Shown in pieces: positions 9,419-21,532 of a stretch of DNA of 64,000 nt. The position numbers were made by a program, and so were the translations under genes. Source of the stretch: Acanthosepion esculentum (taxonomy: Eukaryota; Mollusca; Cephalopoda; Sepiida; Sepiidae). The notes under the pieces were generated by a model, which saw only the letters and a list, made by a program, of their open reading frames with translations, was not told the origin of the DNA and made no database searches. The stretch's first letter is position 1, and every line of letters begins with the position of its first letter. The stretch covers positions 7,114,778 to 7,178,777 of the forward strand of contig OZ038498.1 in assembly GCA_964036315.1 (NCBI GenBank), in the 5' to 3' direction.

Positions 9419-9830
9419 CGTTATAATCGTGCAATTATGGGTCACAAATGTGACTTGACCCCTTCTTAGAGAGATACTATAACATCTGAACTTTCCAAAG
9501 GCAAATCTACATTTGAAATATCCAGAATAATTGGAATATATCACCAAACTGTGAAAAGATTTGTTGCAGCTCTTACGAAGGTACGCAAGAGGGCCGATAA
9601 GAGTCACTCTAGGGTTGTTTCCTGACGTTCTTTGTCTCGAATGAAGCGTGAAGCTGTAAATAAAACAGGCCTGGCCAGTGGAGTATTTTTTAGGATCACT
9701 GAAGAAGCAACAGTGTCCAGATGTACTCCCTGTTGTCTTCTGAAAAAAGTGGCAACATCATTCAGACCAGTGACAAAGCCTCGATTGACAAAAGTTCACA
9801 CACACATGCGTTTGAAATGAGCAAAGGAGA
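9419..9830 (+). pseudogene. Tc1-type transposase, N-terminal DNA-binding part (remnant)
   Basis: Broken plus frames read GHKCDLTPS, SELSKGKSTFEISRIIG, HQTVKRFVAAL, TKVRKRADKSHSRVVS and SLSRMKREAVNKT. Such sequences are typical of the paired helix-turn-helix region of Tc1 transposases, which binds the terminal inverted repeats. A stop after LTPS and another after RVVS break the frame. The part from 9632 is open for 62 codons and ends before the catalytic DDE domain, which is absent. No terminal repeats recognised. Confidence 0.75.
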
Positions 9831-9923
9831 ACATGAATATATAAAAACATATAAATAAATACTTTCACAAAAAAAGCACCCAATTTTTTTCTTTTAACTT
9901 GCAACTTTTCAGCTGTTTTATCC

Positions 9924-9926
<3 letters not shown>

Positions 9927-9982
<56 letters not shown>
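9927..9982. repeat. (TA)n microsatellite
   Basis: Nearly pure TA tract. Confidence 0.98.
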
Positions 9983-9984
<2 letters not shown>

Positions 9985-12674
9985 TTATATATCAATGTGT
10001 GTGTTTAGTTTACGTGTCTTTACACGGCGTAAATAATTTTTTCTGCTTTACTTCTGTGTATAAATACAAGTTACAAAATAAAAAGGGCAATTACTTGTTC
10101 TTTAATAAAAAATCAAAAAAATCAAATAGTAATTTATATTAAAAATAGACGTTAATTTACATTAAACATATATTTGAATTTATATTATTATTATTTATTA
10201 ATTTGTATTTATTTTTATAACTACGTGTAACAATCATTTTATTTTAATAAGCTCGGTTTATTTAATTGTTTTAAGATAACCAGTTTTTCAACGAGACATA
10301 AGTTACATTTATTTCCTATTCTAAGTTTTGGCTCTTGCTATAATATCCCCATTAAAAGAATGGAAATTACTAGTATTCTTTAATTGACAGAAATATTTAG
10401 AGAGAACTGTGATCTTTTTGGATTTTATATTACCTAAAATAATTCGATGATTGTAGAAGCGAAATTTCCATTTTCAGTGGTACGAAAATAAAATTTAACA
10501 TCGTTACCGGAATGTATGCTCGCTCGGTATACAATATTTTCGGTCATACATTGACTTTTTAAGGGACAGATCATATTTTTCGGCAGTTGTATTTATTTTT
10601 TAGAAATCTTATCTTTATTGGAAATATATTTGCTTAATATAATGCTCTGATGGGAAATAGATTTGTTTATGTTTTTAACACAGCTATAGCTGATATTAAC
10701 ATTATTTTTGGGAAAATAAGTTTTTAGTGTTGGTGAATGGTTAAAGTACTAATGAATTAAATTTAGGAAAATTCTTTTGGTATTAGTTTGGCCATTACGG
10801 TTAAAAGATCGATTAAACCATATGATGTTACGCTTACGTTGTTTCTGTTTATTTTTACCTCGTTTTTTTTTCTTTCTAAATACTCTGAATTTACTTTAAG
10901 ATTGCTTAGTCCTAACGCCTTTGTATATTTAATTTTAATCTTATCAAATATTTCCTTATTGCTGGAGTTGATGGATAATCTAACTTGGATTGATTTATGT
11001 AAATTATCTAGAATTTTGTGGTGCTGTTTGATTCTTTACTTCAAACTACTGATACAGATTTTTTTATCGAGATTTACAAACTCTACGCTTTGTTCAATTT
11101 CGCAAACCCATCGATGAAATTTGAATAAGCTGATTTGTTTGGAAAAATACTTTGACAAAAACCGTACTTTGCAGTTTAATAATTTCTTTAATTTAATTTA
11201 ATTTTATAAGACATCATGTTAATATTTTTTAAGAAAATATATTTTTTTCATTTTTCCTTTTTAACATCGAAGAATAAATTCTTAGAATTTCTTACTCTTG
11301 AGCATGCAGCATACCACTGGCCATGCGTAAATATTTCTTTTTGGAGCCAAATTCTAACATTTCGATGTGTTTGACTCTGTGATTTGTTTATAGTTCTCGC
11401 AAACGCAGGGCAAAGTGGAAACTGGATTCTTGTATATGAAAACTAAAAGAAAAGCTATGCAAAAACCAATATTATTTTTTTATTAAATAAGTATTTTTTA
11501 TTTTAATCTTAAATTGTTTTTAAAATTGTAGGAGTATTTTGGATGTTAAATAGTAAAACTTTTAATTAAAAAAAAAACTAAATGAAAATTTACTGTACGA
11601 AGCTACGCACCTAAGTAAAAACCAACTGTACCTTGTAAAACCTTAAAAGCTTACATTTCTCTCCAAAATCTGGTTTTGATCAGTCAATGTGTGACTATTT
11701 TACAGTCACAGAATTTTACATATAGATATACAAATGTTAGGTTGAACTATATCATTTTTCTGTTTCTCTTGGAATTTTTGTTGGTTATCGTAGGTGCAAA
11801 TGAAAGTATTGGCGAAAACCGCTGTCCTTTAGTGCTATTTCAAAATCGTTTTTTGCTTCTTTAAAAATTCTTTAGTTCCACTAGTTCAGTCCTTTGCAGC
11901 TAGAACACACCAATGCTAGTATTATAAAGTCGAACCACTCCAATGTTTCACATTTTCCAAGCGTATGACGAAAATCCGACTCAATGTTTTACTTTGTGGA
12001 ATACACTCCTGTGGGATTACTTTTTTGGACGCTACAATCGTCACCTTAAGGGTCAATCCACATCTTTCCTCTTTATTCTCATCATCTTCTCTTCTTATTA
12101 GCTTCTCTTTCTTGTTATCTTACACCTAATTATTCATAAGCATTTTAACAGTATCACTATACCTTGAGTAGCTTTTGAGTCTTTTATTAGAGAAATTTTA
12201 GTATTAAAAAAAAATGATCGTGACCGAATAAGGCGTTACCATCACGCCACGGATGCCTGATTGAACAGTAGAGATCAGGAGGTGTCGTGCTCGTTTTGTT
12301 TCTCTTCACAAATATAAATTTCAAAGTCGACAATCGCTATAAACAAGTAACAAGCCCTCATCGATTCAAGGAATTTCAAAAAGCTATTAAAATCTTCGAT
12401 TCGTAGCCACGTGGTATAAACCTTATAAATAGAGACAGTTGATAGCAAAATACGACCTATAAGGAAGAACAAATGTTATGTGTACTGTCATGTTCATTTC
12501 ACTGCAGGAACTGAGTGTCTGTTGAGGGCCAAGCCTATCTGGAAATGTCTGCTATAAGCCAACTGTCTAATTTTTCTTATTACCTTCTGTCCATGTCCAG
12601 CAGGGAAAGTTAAAGAAACCGAAACCCCGAGGCAGTGAATGAAGTCTAATGACTTCCCGGGGAGGCTGACAAAT

Positions 12675-12676
<2 letters not shown>
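9983..12676. other. Unassigned AT-rich DNA (2.7 kb)
   Basis: The longest stretch with no identifiable repeat. Open frames such as 10788-11117 are low-complexity Phe/Leu/Ile strings in T-rich DNA with no domain. A GC-richer patch at 12229-12275 (GGCGTTACCATCACGCCAC) could be a very decayed tRNA-like SINE read on the minus strand, but I cannot support it firmly. Confidence 0.5.

Positions 12677-12757
<81 letters not shown>
12677..12757. repeat. (TA)n microsatellite
   Basis: About 40 TA units. Confidence 0.98.
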
Positions 12758-12760
<3 letters not shown>

Positions 12761-13165
12761 TTTTTAAATTTTTTCATTATCTATGTACGTATGCAATTTT
12801 GTTGATGTGACTATATCCGATGCGAATATACATGCATATCCATCTATAAGTATATGTGTATATATTCCAATTTGAAGGCTGCAGTTTTGCATTTTGGAAA
12901 CTGAAATTTAACATGGTATATTCTTTCCAACGTCTTTTTCTGACTGTGAATGAAAAAAAAGGTAATTTAGAACAAATAACCAATTTTCGACAAAGAACAG
13001 TAACTCTTGTGTTTATTTACAGAGAACAGTTATTTTTGTTACTGTCTAAGTTTTTAATATTTAAGTGACTGGAAATTTTGCACAAACTTGCATGATAAAA
13101 AGATAAGAAACGCAAAAAATAATATTTGTAAAAGAGTTGGTTTTATGCTTATTTTCGCTTAATTA
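12758..13165. other. Unassigned spacer
   Basis: No gene or named repeat seen. Confidence 0.5.
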
Positions 13166-14232
13166 CAGATGGTCGTCAACTTACGACCACGATTGGTTAA
13201 GAGTGATAGGTCGTTAGTTGGTCTATAATTAATTTTCCATTCTGTTTATTTCTCTTCAGGTATCATTGTACTTTTAAAAATAATTTTCACGGTTTCACAA
13301 TTCGATCTGGCCGTAAGTAGGCCTGTAATTAATGTTACACTTTGTTTAATCATTATTGTATTTAAAAAAATAATTTTTAGGGTTTTATAATTCGATCTGG
13401 ACGTAAGTAGGCCTGTAAATAATGTTACAGTTTCTGTAATCATTATTGTATTTTAAAAAATAAATTTTTCGGTTTCATAATTCGATCTGGTCGTAAGTAG
13501 GCCTGTAATTAATGTTACACTTCCTTTAATCGTTATTGTAGTTTAAAAAATAATTTTTACGCTTTCATAATTCGATCTGGTCGTAAGTAGGCCTGTAATT
13601 AATGTACACTTTCTTTAATCATTATTGTATTTAAAAAAATAATTTTTAAGGTTTCATAATTCGATCTGGTCGTAAGTAGGCCTGTAATTTTACACTTTCT
13701 TTAATCATTATTGATTTAAAAAAAATATTTTTTCCCGTTTCATAATTCGATCTGATCGTAAGTAGGCTTGTAATTAATGTTACACTTCCTTTAATCATTA
13801 TTGTAGTTTAAAAAATAATTTTACGCTTTCATAATTCGATCTGGTCGTAAGTAGGCCTGTAATTGATGTTACACTTTCTTTAATCATTATTTTATTTTAT
13901 AAAATATTTTTTACGGTTTCATAATTCGATCTGGTCGTAAGTAGGCCTGTGAAAAATGTTACACTTTCTTTTATCATTATTGTATTTAAAAAAATATTTT
14001 TTACGGTTTCATAATTCGATCTGGTCGTAAGTAGACCTGTAATTAATGTTAGACTTTCTTTAATCATTATTTTATTTAAAAAAATAATTTTTACGGTTTC
14101 ATAATTCGATCTGGTCGTAAGTAGGCCTGTAATTTATGTTACACTTTCTTTAATCATTATTGTATTTTAAAAAATAATTTTTACGGTTTCATAATTCGAA
14201 CTGGTCATAAGTAGGCCTGTAATTAATTTTTA
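13166..14232 (+). repeat. 90-bp satellite array, about 12 units
   Basis: The core TTCGATCTGGTCGTAAGTAG recurs at 13301, 13391, 13481, 13571, 13660, 13746, 13835, 13925, 14015, 14105 and 14195, a period of 86-90 bp. A more diverged first unit starts near 13170 (GGTCGTTAGTTGG). Each unit ends with a T-rich then A-rich stretch. Unit divergence is visible but modest, so the array is older than the 85-bp one. No coding potential. Confidence 0.95.
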
Positions 14233-14239
14233 CCCTATA

Positions 14240-15105
14240 ATTTACTGTATTAAATATCTTCCAAAAATAAAATATATGTTTCTGAAACTTTATTTGAAAA
14301 ATATTAACTGATTTAAAGTATAATTAATCTGTTTTGAAACAAATATTATTTACTTTAAGTTTAAAATAACACAAAAGTGTATTTTTAAACCAAACAGTAC
14401 CTGTGTTTTTAACCGACAGTAGTTATGTTTACGTTCTTGAATGGTGGTGACAAAGTGATGACAAGTTTATCGTTGTTTGCCGGAAACTTTATCTGTAAAA
14501 CATAATTTAAGAAAATGACGTGAACGCCTTTTTATATGTTTTTAAGTACTTAGTAATCTTAAAAATATTGGAAAATACTCTCCATGATCTAATTTTAGGA
14601 TGTTGGTGTTCTTAATATATCTTATTTATAAAAGCAATTAAACTATTTTCAAATTAAATAATGTCAGAGTCTTATTACATTTTTTATTTTACGATTCGAA
14701 TCAAATTTTCGGTAAATGGTGTTGCTGTTTGACAAAAACAAAATGTTTACTACAATTCTCCAAGGACTCCTGCTTTTAACTAATATAAATATGAAGAGAC
14801 TGAAATTAAAATTTCTCGAAATTTAATAAAATTAAGTAAGTGGCTGGGGCGGTGGAGGTAACAGGTGTAAAAAAAATATTTTTACCAAGATTTTCTAAAA
14901 AAGAAAAAAAATCAAAATTATTTCACTCATTTGTGAATAAGTAATGAAACTTTCATTAAAATGCAATAATTATTTGATTTTTGCGAGAATTTCTAAATCA
15001 ATGTATTTTTTAATGAAAATAAGCGCTAAAAATAACCATGGCAATCTTTGGGCCACCGTTGGCACAAAAAGAACGTGCTAGAAAGGATTAAAAAATGTAA
15101 TAAAA
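14240..15105 (+). mobile_element. Unnamed interspersed element, copy 1
   Basis: This stretch aligns by eye, with gaps, to 53190-54325. Shared landmarks in the same order are AATAAAATA, TTCTGAAACTTTATTTGA, GATTTAAAGTATAATTAAT, CGCCTTTTTATAT, TTTTAAGTA, TTCTCCAAGG, CTTTTAACTAAT, AATTAAGTAAGTGG and a final AAAGGATTAAAAAA. No open frame, tRNA-like head or terminal repeat is clear. It may be a long non-autonomous element or an old LINE UTR. Family unknown to me. Confidence 0.6.
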
Positions 15106-15345
15106 TAATAAAAAAATCGATTAGCCTTGACTTTTAATAATAAACTCTTTGACAATAAAACTTTGTTTTTATCAAGTTTGGACCTTTTTTATATTGTTAA
15201 TCTGTTTTATTCTTTAAGTGAAAAATTGGTAAGATTCAATGCATAATGCAGTTGTGCATTCGTTAAAAATTGTCAGCATTTTCGCCACTTTTTTATTTTA
15301 TTAGCACTGTCTTGGTTTTGGTCTCCTAGCATCATTTGGAAATAA

Positions 15346-15716
15346 CTTAACCTCTTGAATCCTAATAAATAGTAACATCATGAATCCTAATAAATCGTAA
15401 CCTCTTGAATCCAAATAAATAGTAAAAGTATGAACCCTAATAAATCGTAACCTCGAGAATCCTAATAAATCGTAACCTCTTGAATCCTAATAAATAGTAA
15501 CATCAAGTACCCTAATAAATCGTAACCTCTTGAATCCTAATAAATCGTAACCTCTTGAATTCTAATAAATAGTAACATAATGAACCCTAATAAATCATAA
15601 CCTCTTGAATCCTAATAAATCGTAACCTCTTGAACCCTAATAAAGCATAACCTCTTGAATCCTAATAAATCGTAACCTATTGAATCCTAATAAATAGTAA
15701 CCTCGTGAATCCTAGA
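15346..15716 (+). repeat. 25-bp satellite array, about 15 units
   Basis: Consensus CCTAATAAAT followed by CGTAACCTCTTGAAT; units are spaced exactly 25 bp (15351, 15376, 15401 and so on). Variants include ATCATGAAT and AGTAAC. Each unit holds AATAAA, the polyadenylation hexamer, so the array offers about 15 of them on the plus strand. Confidence 0.95.
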
Positions 15717-16388
15717 ATTGCCAATTAACGATATAGGCACGAATCATGTGTAAAGAATATCCTTATCATAAAAAATATCATGAACTGATGATAACCGCGG
15801 ATCTCTGATGAAACATCAACTGATGATGGCCGTTATTTAACTACAAAAAGGAATTCTATGAGCAACAGTAAATTTCTTTTGCTTCAACTGTAAAAAAAAT
15901 ATGTTTACTTCCTGAGAAAAATTGTATCCACGAAAGCAATAGGCCTTGGGGAAAAAGTTCGTGATTGGAAAAATATTCGAGTAAATTGAATGAAAAACGC
16001 ATTCGTTAAGAAAATGTTAATTTTCGAGAAATGTGTATGTTGCTTTTTTTATTTTTATTTTCATCTTTCAACCCCCAAATCATCGGACGACCCCTTTTCA
16101 AAGTTTATCAACCCCCTTTTGATCCGCAGACATTATTTATCAATGTATATTTTTTACCGAATTTATATAATGGGAAAATTGGATAGAATAATTGTGATTG
16201 AATCAACAGTCCAGGTGTATTTAGCCGGCCTCCCTGACGCAAAGTCGTTTTAACAGTCCAGGTCCAACAGAAAGTTGTCAGCATCTATTTTATAGCAACA
16301 CTCTTCATTAAATGAATTGAGCACTATGGCTGACTGGTGGTTGTTTACATTCGTAAAAATAATATGCTAGAATTTTCTCTTCTCTAAG
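15717..16388. other. Unassigned DNA
   Basis: No gene or named repeat. The open frame at 15990-16253 (87 codons) shows no domain. Confidence 0.5.
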
Positions 16389-16530
16389 CTGATAGCTTAG
16401 GGGTAGAAACGCCGACTGATGCCAAATTTGCTTGAAGCAATGTCTAACTGCACTGATGAGCTGTCATACAGCGAAACTGACCATTATATGGATGACATTA
16501 TGTGTGTGTGTGTGTGTATATATATATATA
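16389..16530 (+). mobile_element. SINE carrying a hammerhead-like core, copy 2
   Basis: Same order as the element at 465-607: GCTTAG-type head, GACTGATGCCAAAT, GTCTA, the hammerhead-like core at 16453-16476, GGATGACA, then a (TG)n(TA)n tail at 16501-16530. Outside the core the two copies are clearly diverged, while CUGAUGA, stem II and GAAAC are intact in both. Confidence 0.65.
16453..16476 (+). ncRNA. Hammerhead-ribozyme-like catalytic core, copy 2
   Basis: CUGAUGA at 16453-16459, stem II GCUGU/ACAGC (16460-16464 with 16468-16472) with a CAU loop, and GAAA at 16473-16476. Stem II is identical to copy 1 while the loop differs (CAU against GAA). Stem III and the cleavage site are not resolved. 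Confidence 0.5.
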
Positions 16531-16754
16531 GTATGCGATGGGTAAATTGTCGCAATATTTTATTATTAATTTCGCGCATGCGCATCGTCTTTCAATTTGA
16601 CGACTGTGGAGTATAATTTGAATAAACATTACGGTCAGTCTGTGAGAAACAGAAAACCATGACTCAATTTACTCTGCCAGAAATTGAGCACTTTTTGGCA
16701 GAATTTCTGCCAACTTGAAAAAGAAAGTATTTTCTCATTTTTTTTTATTATATG
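16531..16754. other. Unassigned spacer
   Basis: Short spacer; a TTTCTGCCA / TGGCAGAAA inverted word lies near 16665-16715. Confidence 0.5.
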
Positions 16755-17461
16755 TTATTTTCTTTGATTTCTGGTGTATACTCATTTCTTTCCGGGTCCC
16801 ACCCAGAGACCTAAGGCCAGAAATGGCAGCATGACATTTTGCACTGATCATTTTTTGAGGAAAAAAAAACAACAAGAAAGAAGAAAAAAAATAACACCTA
16901 AGTATTATTATTATTATTATTATAATTGTTTTATTTCCTTTTATTTCGGATGTGTACTCATTTCTTTCCGGGTCCTCAGGTCAGAAATGGCATCATGACA
17001 TTTCCACTGAGCAATTAAAAACACATATTTTACATAGATAAAGCCCTTCGTAAGGTGTGGCCTGTACTCGTGAGGACATTGTTTGTATTTCTTCAAGGTA
17101 TGGACTACCAGGAATTCATTCAATGAGTCTATGGAATCTTTTCCAACCAATCCTACGGCTCCAACTACAACAGGGATTGTTGATGTTCTCATATGCCACA
17201 TTTTTTAAGATTTCGATTTCAAGGTCATTGTATTTTGATAGCTTTTTGAAGATCTTCAAAGAAACATTACAGTCTGCAGGGACTGCCATATCAATAAGGA
17301 GGCACTTTTTTTTTGTTTGCGGTCTCTAATAAGATATCTGGCCGATTAGCTTTGATTGTTCTATCAGTGTGTATTGTGTAGTGCCATAAAATTCTTACAG
17401 GTCCTATCTCCGTAACCGGGTCGGGGTGGTGTTCATAGCAATTTCTTTCATTTTCCTTTCC

Positions 17462-17462
<1 letters not shown>
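16755..17462 (-). pseudogene. LINE with restriction-like endonuclease, two 3'-end copies
   Basis: A first minus-strand 3' UTR fragment lies at 16760-16850 (TTTCTTTCCGGGTCCCACCC and following). After a short (ATT)n at 16906-16922, a second copy begins: 3' UTR at 16930-17010 and C-terminal coding remnants at 17045-17462. The minus frame at 16941-17201 carries MWHMRTSTIPVVVGAVGLVGK, the family's conserved C-terminus, and the region near 17340-17460 corresponds to the PD-x-D endonuclease part. Frames are broken. Confidence 0.75.
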
Positions 17463-17504
<42 letters not shown>

Positions 17505-17655
17505 CATTATTATTATTATTATTTCCTTTGATTTCTGGCGTTTACAGGGACCTAAGGTGAGAAATGGCATCATAACAGTTTCGATTGACAAAAAAAAAAG
17601 AAAAAAGAAAAAGAAATTTACATAAATAATTCCCTTCGTAAAGTGTGGGCTGTAC

Positions 17656-17715
<60 letters not shown>
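17463..17715 (-). mobile_element. LINE 3' UTR between two (ATT)n tracts
   Basis: (ATT)n at 17463-17522 and 17657-17715 flank a minus-strand copy of the LINE 3' UTR (CCTTTGATTTCTGGCG, CCTAAGGTGAGAAATGGCAT, then ATAATTCCCTTCGTAAAGTG). The first ATT tract is in the position of the element's own tail. The Asn-rich open frame is the ATT tract read on the minus strand. Confidence 0.75.
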
Positions 17716-17716
<1 letters not shown>

Positions 17717-17822
17717 CACTAGTAATATACAAACCTATTCATAATTTCACTTGCGTTCATGTGGATGATTGGAATAAATGGGCAAATATTTAGTAAATGG
17801 GAGATAAAATTGTTCTCGCATT

Positions 17823-18547
17823 ATCTATATATATAAAACAGAGGATGTATGTTTGTGATACATTTTCACTTGATATCCAATCGATTTTGACCAAACTTGA
17901 CACATACATTGTACAATGTAAGAGATAGGTTCCTAGCGTAAAAAATCGATAATTTTTTTAAAAGAAAAGAATAATCGATAAAGCCGATCAAATATCGATA
18001 AATTCAACCTCCGATTTCGTTCAAAGTCGGAATGTAGGTTACTTACATCATAATGAGCTCAACGATACCTCATTTTTATTTCTACGCCATTGGGTTTAGC
18101 GAAATTCAGTTTACAACACAAATTTTAAACTAAAACTCCCTCAATTTTCAAGCAATCTAATACAAACTTCACTCAATTCTAGCCAACAATAATTTGATTG
18201 ATTAACAGTTGGTAACTGAGGCCACCCATATAGTGAAAGCCCGCGTAAATAGCGAAAATGGCGATTTTTACTGGTTACTTTCGTTGATCTTTAAGCCAAT
18301 TTTCATCAAACTTAATTGCTTTATAAATGTATCCTCTTTTGCATCCCTGGTAGCACACTCACAAATTGAATTTCAAAACGTTAAAAATAATTGTAGTCTG
18401 AAGTGGGTCTTCATTTTTTTTAAAATGAAAGTTATTTAAATAATTGAAGAAGATAGATTCTGTTACATCTAAACATGATGGTGTTTTTGCTCAATTCTAT
18501 TTGAACGTTTTTTTTTGTTGATCGGCCAGATGCCTATGACTGCTAGT
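17823..18547 (+). mobile_element. Possible non-autonomous Helitron
   Basis: The start TCTATATATATAAAA followed by GGATGTATGTTTGTG resembles the 5' ends of short Helitrons in invertebrates (compare 62195). A CTAGT at 18543-18547 after a GGC-CAGAT-GCC hairpin could be the 3' end, preceded by T and followed by TAAT. The inside has no coding frame. The 5' end is the stronger evidence; the 3' end could be chance. Confidence 0.4.
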
Positions 18548-18709
18548 TAATTATAATTGTGTTTCGTTTGTTCCCCTTAATATTCTGAATATCGATGGTC
18601 ATGAGATATGCACGTAATTGCTAAAAGATCTCCTTTTTAATAATGTACAAATTCTTATTCAAGACTGAAATTCTGAGAAGTCTTTACCATTTATCATATA
18701 CATCAAGTA

Positions 18710-18714
<5 letters not shown>

Positions 18715-18786
<72 letters not shown>
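18715..18786. repeat. (TA)n microsatellite
   Basis: Pure TA tract. Confidence 0.98.
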
Positions 18787-18787
<1 letters not shown>

Positions 18788-19440
18788 TTCAATATTGGTC
18801 GAAACAGTGCCGAGTTAGTCAAAGACTTTATTTGAAATGTTTTTTAACACATCTTTAATTTGGATAATATTATATCTACTCTTCAAAAATAACTTTAATA
18901 AGATTTTTATGGCGATAACCAAATCTTGGTTGTAAATTTAAGTGTGATCTAAAACCGACCCCCGGTTACTCGTAGACAAGAAATAATCAATAACTTCATT
19001 AAACCACAAAACGACGTGTTGGTTGTCAGAATGAAAAGTGTTAATCACTTTTATATTTCTGATACCCAATTCTTGTAGCCTGTCGTTAATCGACACCTGA
19101 TAGGAAGAATTAATAAACGGAACGAACGGAATGAAAGTAATGATGCATGTCCGGTTGAATTTTGTGCCACAGTTCGAATGTAAATGCATTTGTTAGTGCT
19201 TGCCTTGTTATTCTATGACATTGATCAAAAAGACCAATTCATTTGCTTTCCATAAAATATTAAAAAAATGTATTTGAATGCTATTGCATTCGATAATTCA
19301 GCTGAATTCAAAAGAAAGAAATATTTTCTTGTTGCCAAGACATCAATATATGGATATGAATAGATATGAGCCCAATTCTAATTGAAGCATGAAATTTCTT
19401 CACGAGGTTCGACTGTCGCCCGGTTCACACTCTTTTCACG
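18787..19440. other. Unassigned DNA
   Basis: No recognised repeat. A minus open frame at 18938-19189 (83 codons) has normal amino-acid composition but no motif I know. Confidence 0.5.
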
Positions 19441-19448
19441 TCATACAC

Positions 19449-20000
19449 CCATGTACAAATTAATTGAAACAACTGCTTTAGTTCCCTTTCTTTCACCATA
19501 CAGTCAGTTTTCGATCCGCTGTATTGACAGGGTGTAATCAATTTAAATTTTTTTCCTCAGATTAGGTCATTTGTAAGTGGTGTGCAGTAATATGAATCTA
19601 TTTTCGGTATGTATGATGAAATTTGTTTGGTCTTGAAAAATATTGCGTCATCCGTGATTGCATCAGATTTTTATCTCACGAAGACACTATTGTCTCGACT
19701 GTCGATTAGTTGTCTTATGACCGTTTTCTGCGATGGACGTTACTCCAAGGAAGCGTACGAAACTTGAAATGCTGCACGGAGACACTGGCAAAGCTTACTA
19801 GTGAATAAATCAAAGTACTATAGATTGGCCCGGAAAATCTCCTGATTTTAATCCAATTAAGAATCTGTGGTCAATCTGCAAGGAACGAATTCGTGGAATG
19901 GACATATGAAGTACTAACATGTGCGCTGGGTCATGTTTCATTGAAAACATACGAAAAAAAGTAAATAATAACGGAATTATTCGTTTTTCTTCTATTAATT
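19449..20000 (+). pseudogene. Internally deleted Tc1-type transposase
   Basis: An N-terminal start reads MDVTPRKRTKLEMLHGDTGK from the ATG at 19733, as in a common Tc1-like subfamily. Only about 45 bp after its stop, at about 19826, the frame reads DWPGKSPDFNPIKNLWSICK, the transposase C-terminus around the third catalytic residue. The body between is missing, so this is a deletion derivative. In the usual DxNPIEN(L/P)W motif the catalytic Glu is Lys here. A segment at 19449-19480 (CAAATTAATTGAAACAA) resembles a Tc1 terminal repeat. Not able to move by itself. Confidence 0.75.
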
Positions 20001-20402
20001 TGCACAAATGTGTATGAACGGCAATAGAAGTGTATCCCTTGTTTCCTTTTTTCAGGATTGGTTTACCGGTTCCTTCTAAAGATCTCATATATTCTTTCGG
20101 CCCCGCATTTAACTCCTAGCGTCCTAATGGCATTATCTAATTTTTTGTAGCGAAATGATTAAAAATGCCAGATAGTCTGAATTGAAATTAATATCAATAA
20201 GAACTTTGTTCTAAGAAGAGTTGATATGTGGTGACCTAAATATGTACTGGGCTTGCTGTCATTGTTATACCAGAGCTGAAAGAAATCAGGTGAATCAGCA
20301 GCTAGACACAGATAACGTCCTCCTAGCCATCAGATGAATATTCGTACATTATCTGCATTTCACACAACTAAACAGGTGTTTTGCCCAGCTGCAATTAGGA
20401 TG
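20001..20402. other. Unassigned DNA
   Basis: No gene or named repeat; possibly the decayed flank of the Tc1 remnant. Confidence 0.45.
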
Positions 20403-20511
<109 letters not shown>

Positions 20512-20721
20512 GATCCACCTGAGACTGAAGGCAGATTCTCACATCTTTGCGAAAAGAAGACCCAATGTTCGGAGAAGATACACAAAGCGGCGTCCGCCCA
20601 CTCGCCGATATGAACTGACAAGAAGAGTTAAATTATATCATTTAAGTATGAAAGATTTTCGGTATTATCTTGTGTATAATACGAGTGTAATATGACCCTG
20701 TAGTTCTGAAGCTAAAAACAG

Positions 20722-21240
20722 AGAATATTGAGTATTGCTGCCATATATGGTCTGGAGCCCCCCTCTGTTTGTCTCAAGGTCCTAGATAAAATCCAGAGAC
20801 GGATATGCAATGTTATTGGCCCTGACCTGGCATCTCGTCTGCATTCGCTCTCTCACAGACGTGCCATCGACTTCCTCTGTCTTTTAAAAAAATACTTTCA
20901 TGGTAACTGCTCCGATGAGCTGCTTTCGCTGGTTTCCAAACTTCATGAATTTAAGCGTTCTACTAGACTGGCATCTCGCTCTCACCCTTTCACTGTCGAA
21001 ACTGTTAAATGTAGCCGTCTCTTCTACTCCAATAGCTTCATGTCTCGCACCTCTCGCCTGTGGAACTCCCTCCCCTTTTCCTGTTACCCTGATAGCTATA
21101 ATCTCCAACTATTCAAATATAATGTCAATCGACGTCTCCAGATGCCCTGATCTATCCCCTATCCTTCTCTTCATCCTTTCCTCTATAACTCCTATTTGCT
21201 CTCGCTCCATCACTCTGCATTATTCAAACACATCTGCAAT
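20722..21240 (+). pseudogene. Jockey/CR1-like LINE, C-terminal end of reverse transcriptase ORF
   Basis: An open frame to 21150 (140 codons) gives LDKIQRRICNVIGPDLASRL, SLSHRRAIDFLCLLKKYFHG, FTVETVKCSRLFYSNSF, RTSRLWNSLPF and KYNVNRRLQMP. This is the conserved C-terminal tail of an APE-type LINE reverse transcriptase protein, found in seven further places in this window. It is the only copy with this tail intact and unbroken. The RT core is missing, so the copy is 5'-truncated, as usual for LINEs. The 3' UTR follows to about 21240. Confidence 0.8.
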
Positions 21241-21530
21241 GTCAGAAAATGTCATTTATATATTTGACCCGTAACTCGTGACTGTAATAGCGTCGAATGT
21301 ATTTATTTGACTTCGAAAGAGGTTGAAGTGTCTAATCTCGTGATAACTTATATGAAGACATTGAATTCTGTCGGGTTCTTCCTGCAGCAGAATAAATAAT
21401 CATTATAATTTGGGATATCGTCGTCTGTCAAAGTACAAGCCAACTTTTTGCAGACATTGACTGTATTTGCCTTATCCACCTGATGGCTAGAGACTTATAG
21501 GCACATCATGGAAATCATAGATACAAAAAG
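21241..21530. other. Unassigned spacer
   Basis: No repeat family recognised. Confidence 0.45.
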
Positions 21531-21532
21531 AC

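Noticed and set aside
9299..9607. 102-codon minus frame
   Set aside because: Antisense shadow of the Tc1 transposase remnant.
13166..14232. CRISPR-like array (also the 25- and 32-bp arrays)
   Set aside because: Whole units repeat without unique spacers, in a eukaryotic setting with no cas genes.
15785..15835. Further hammerhead core from CTGATGA words
   Set aside because: CTGATGA at 15805 is followed by AACATC without a stem II and a correctly placed GAAA.
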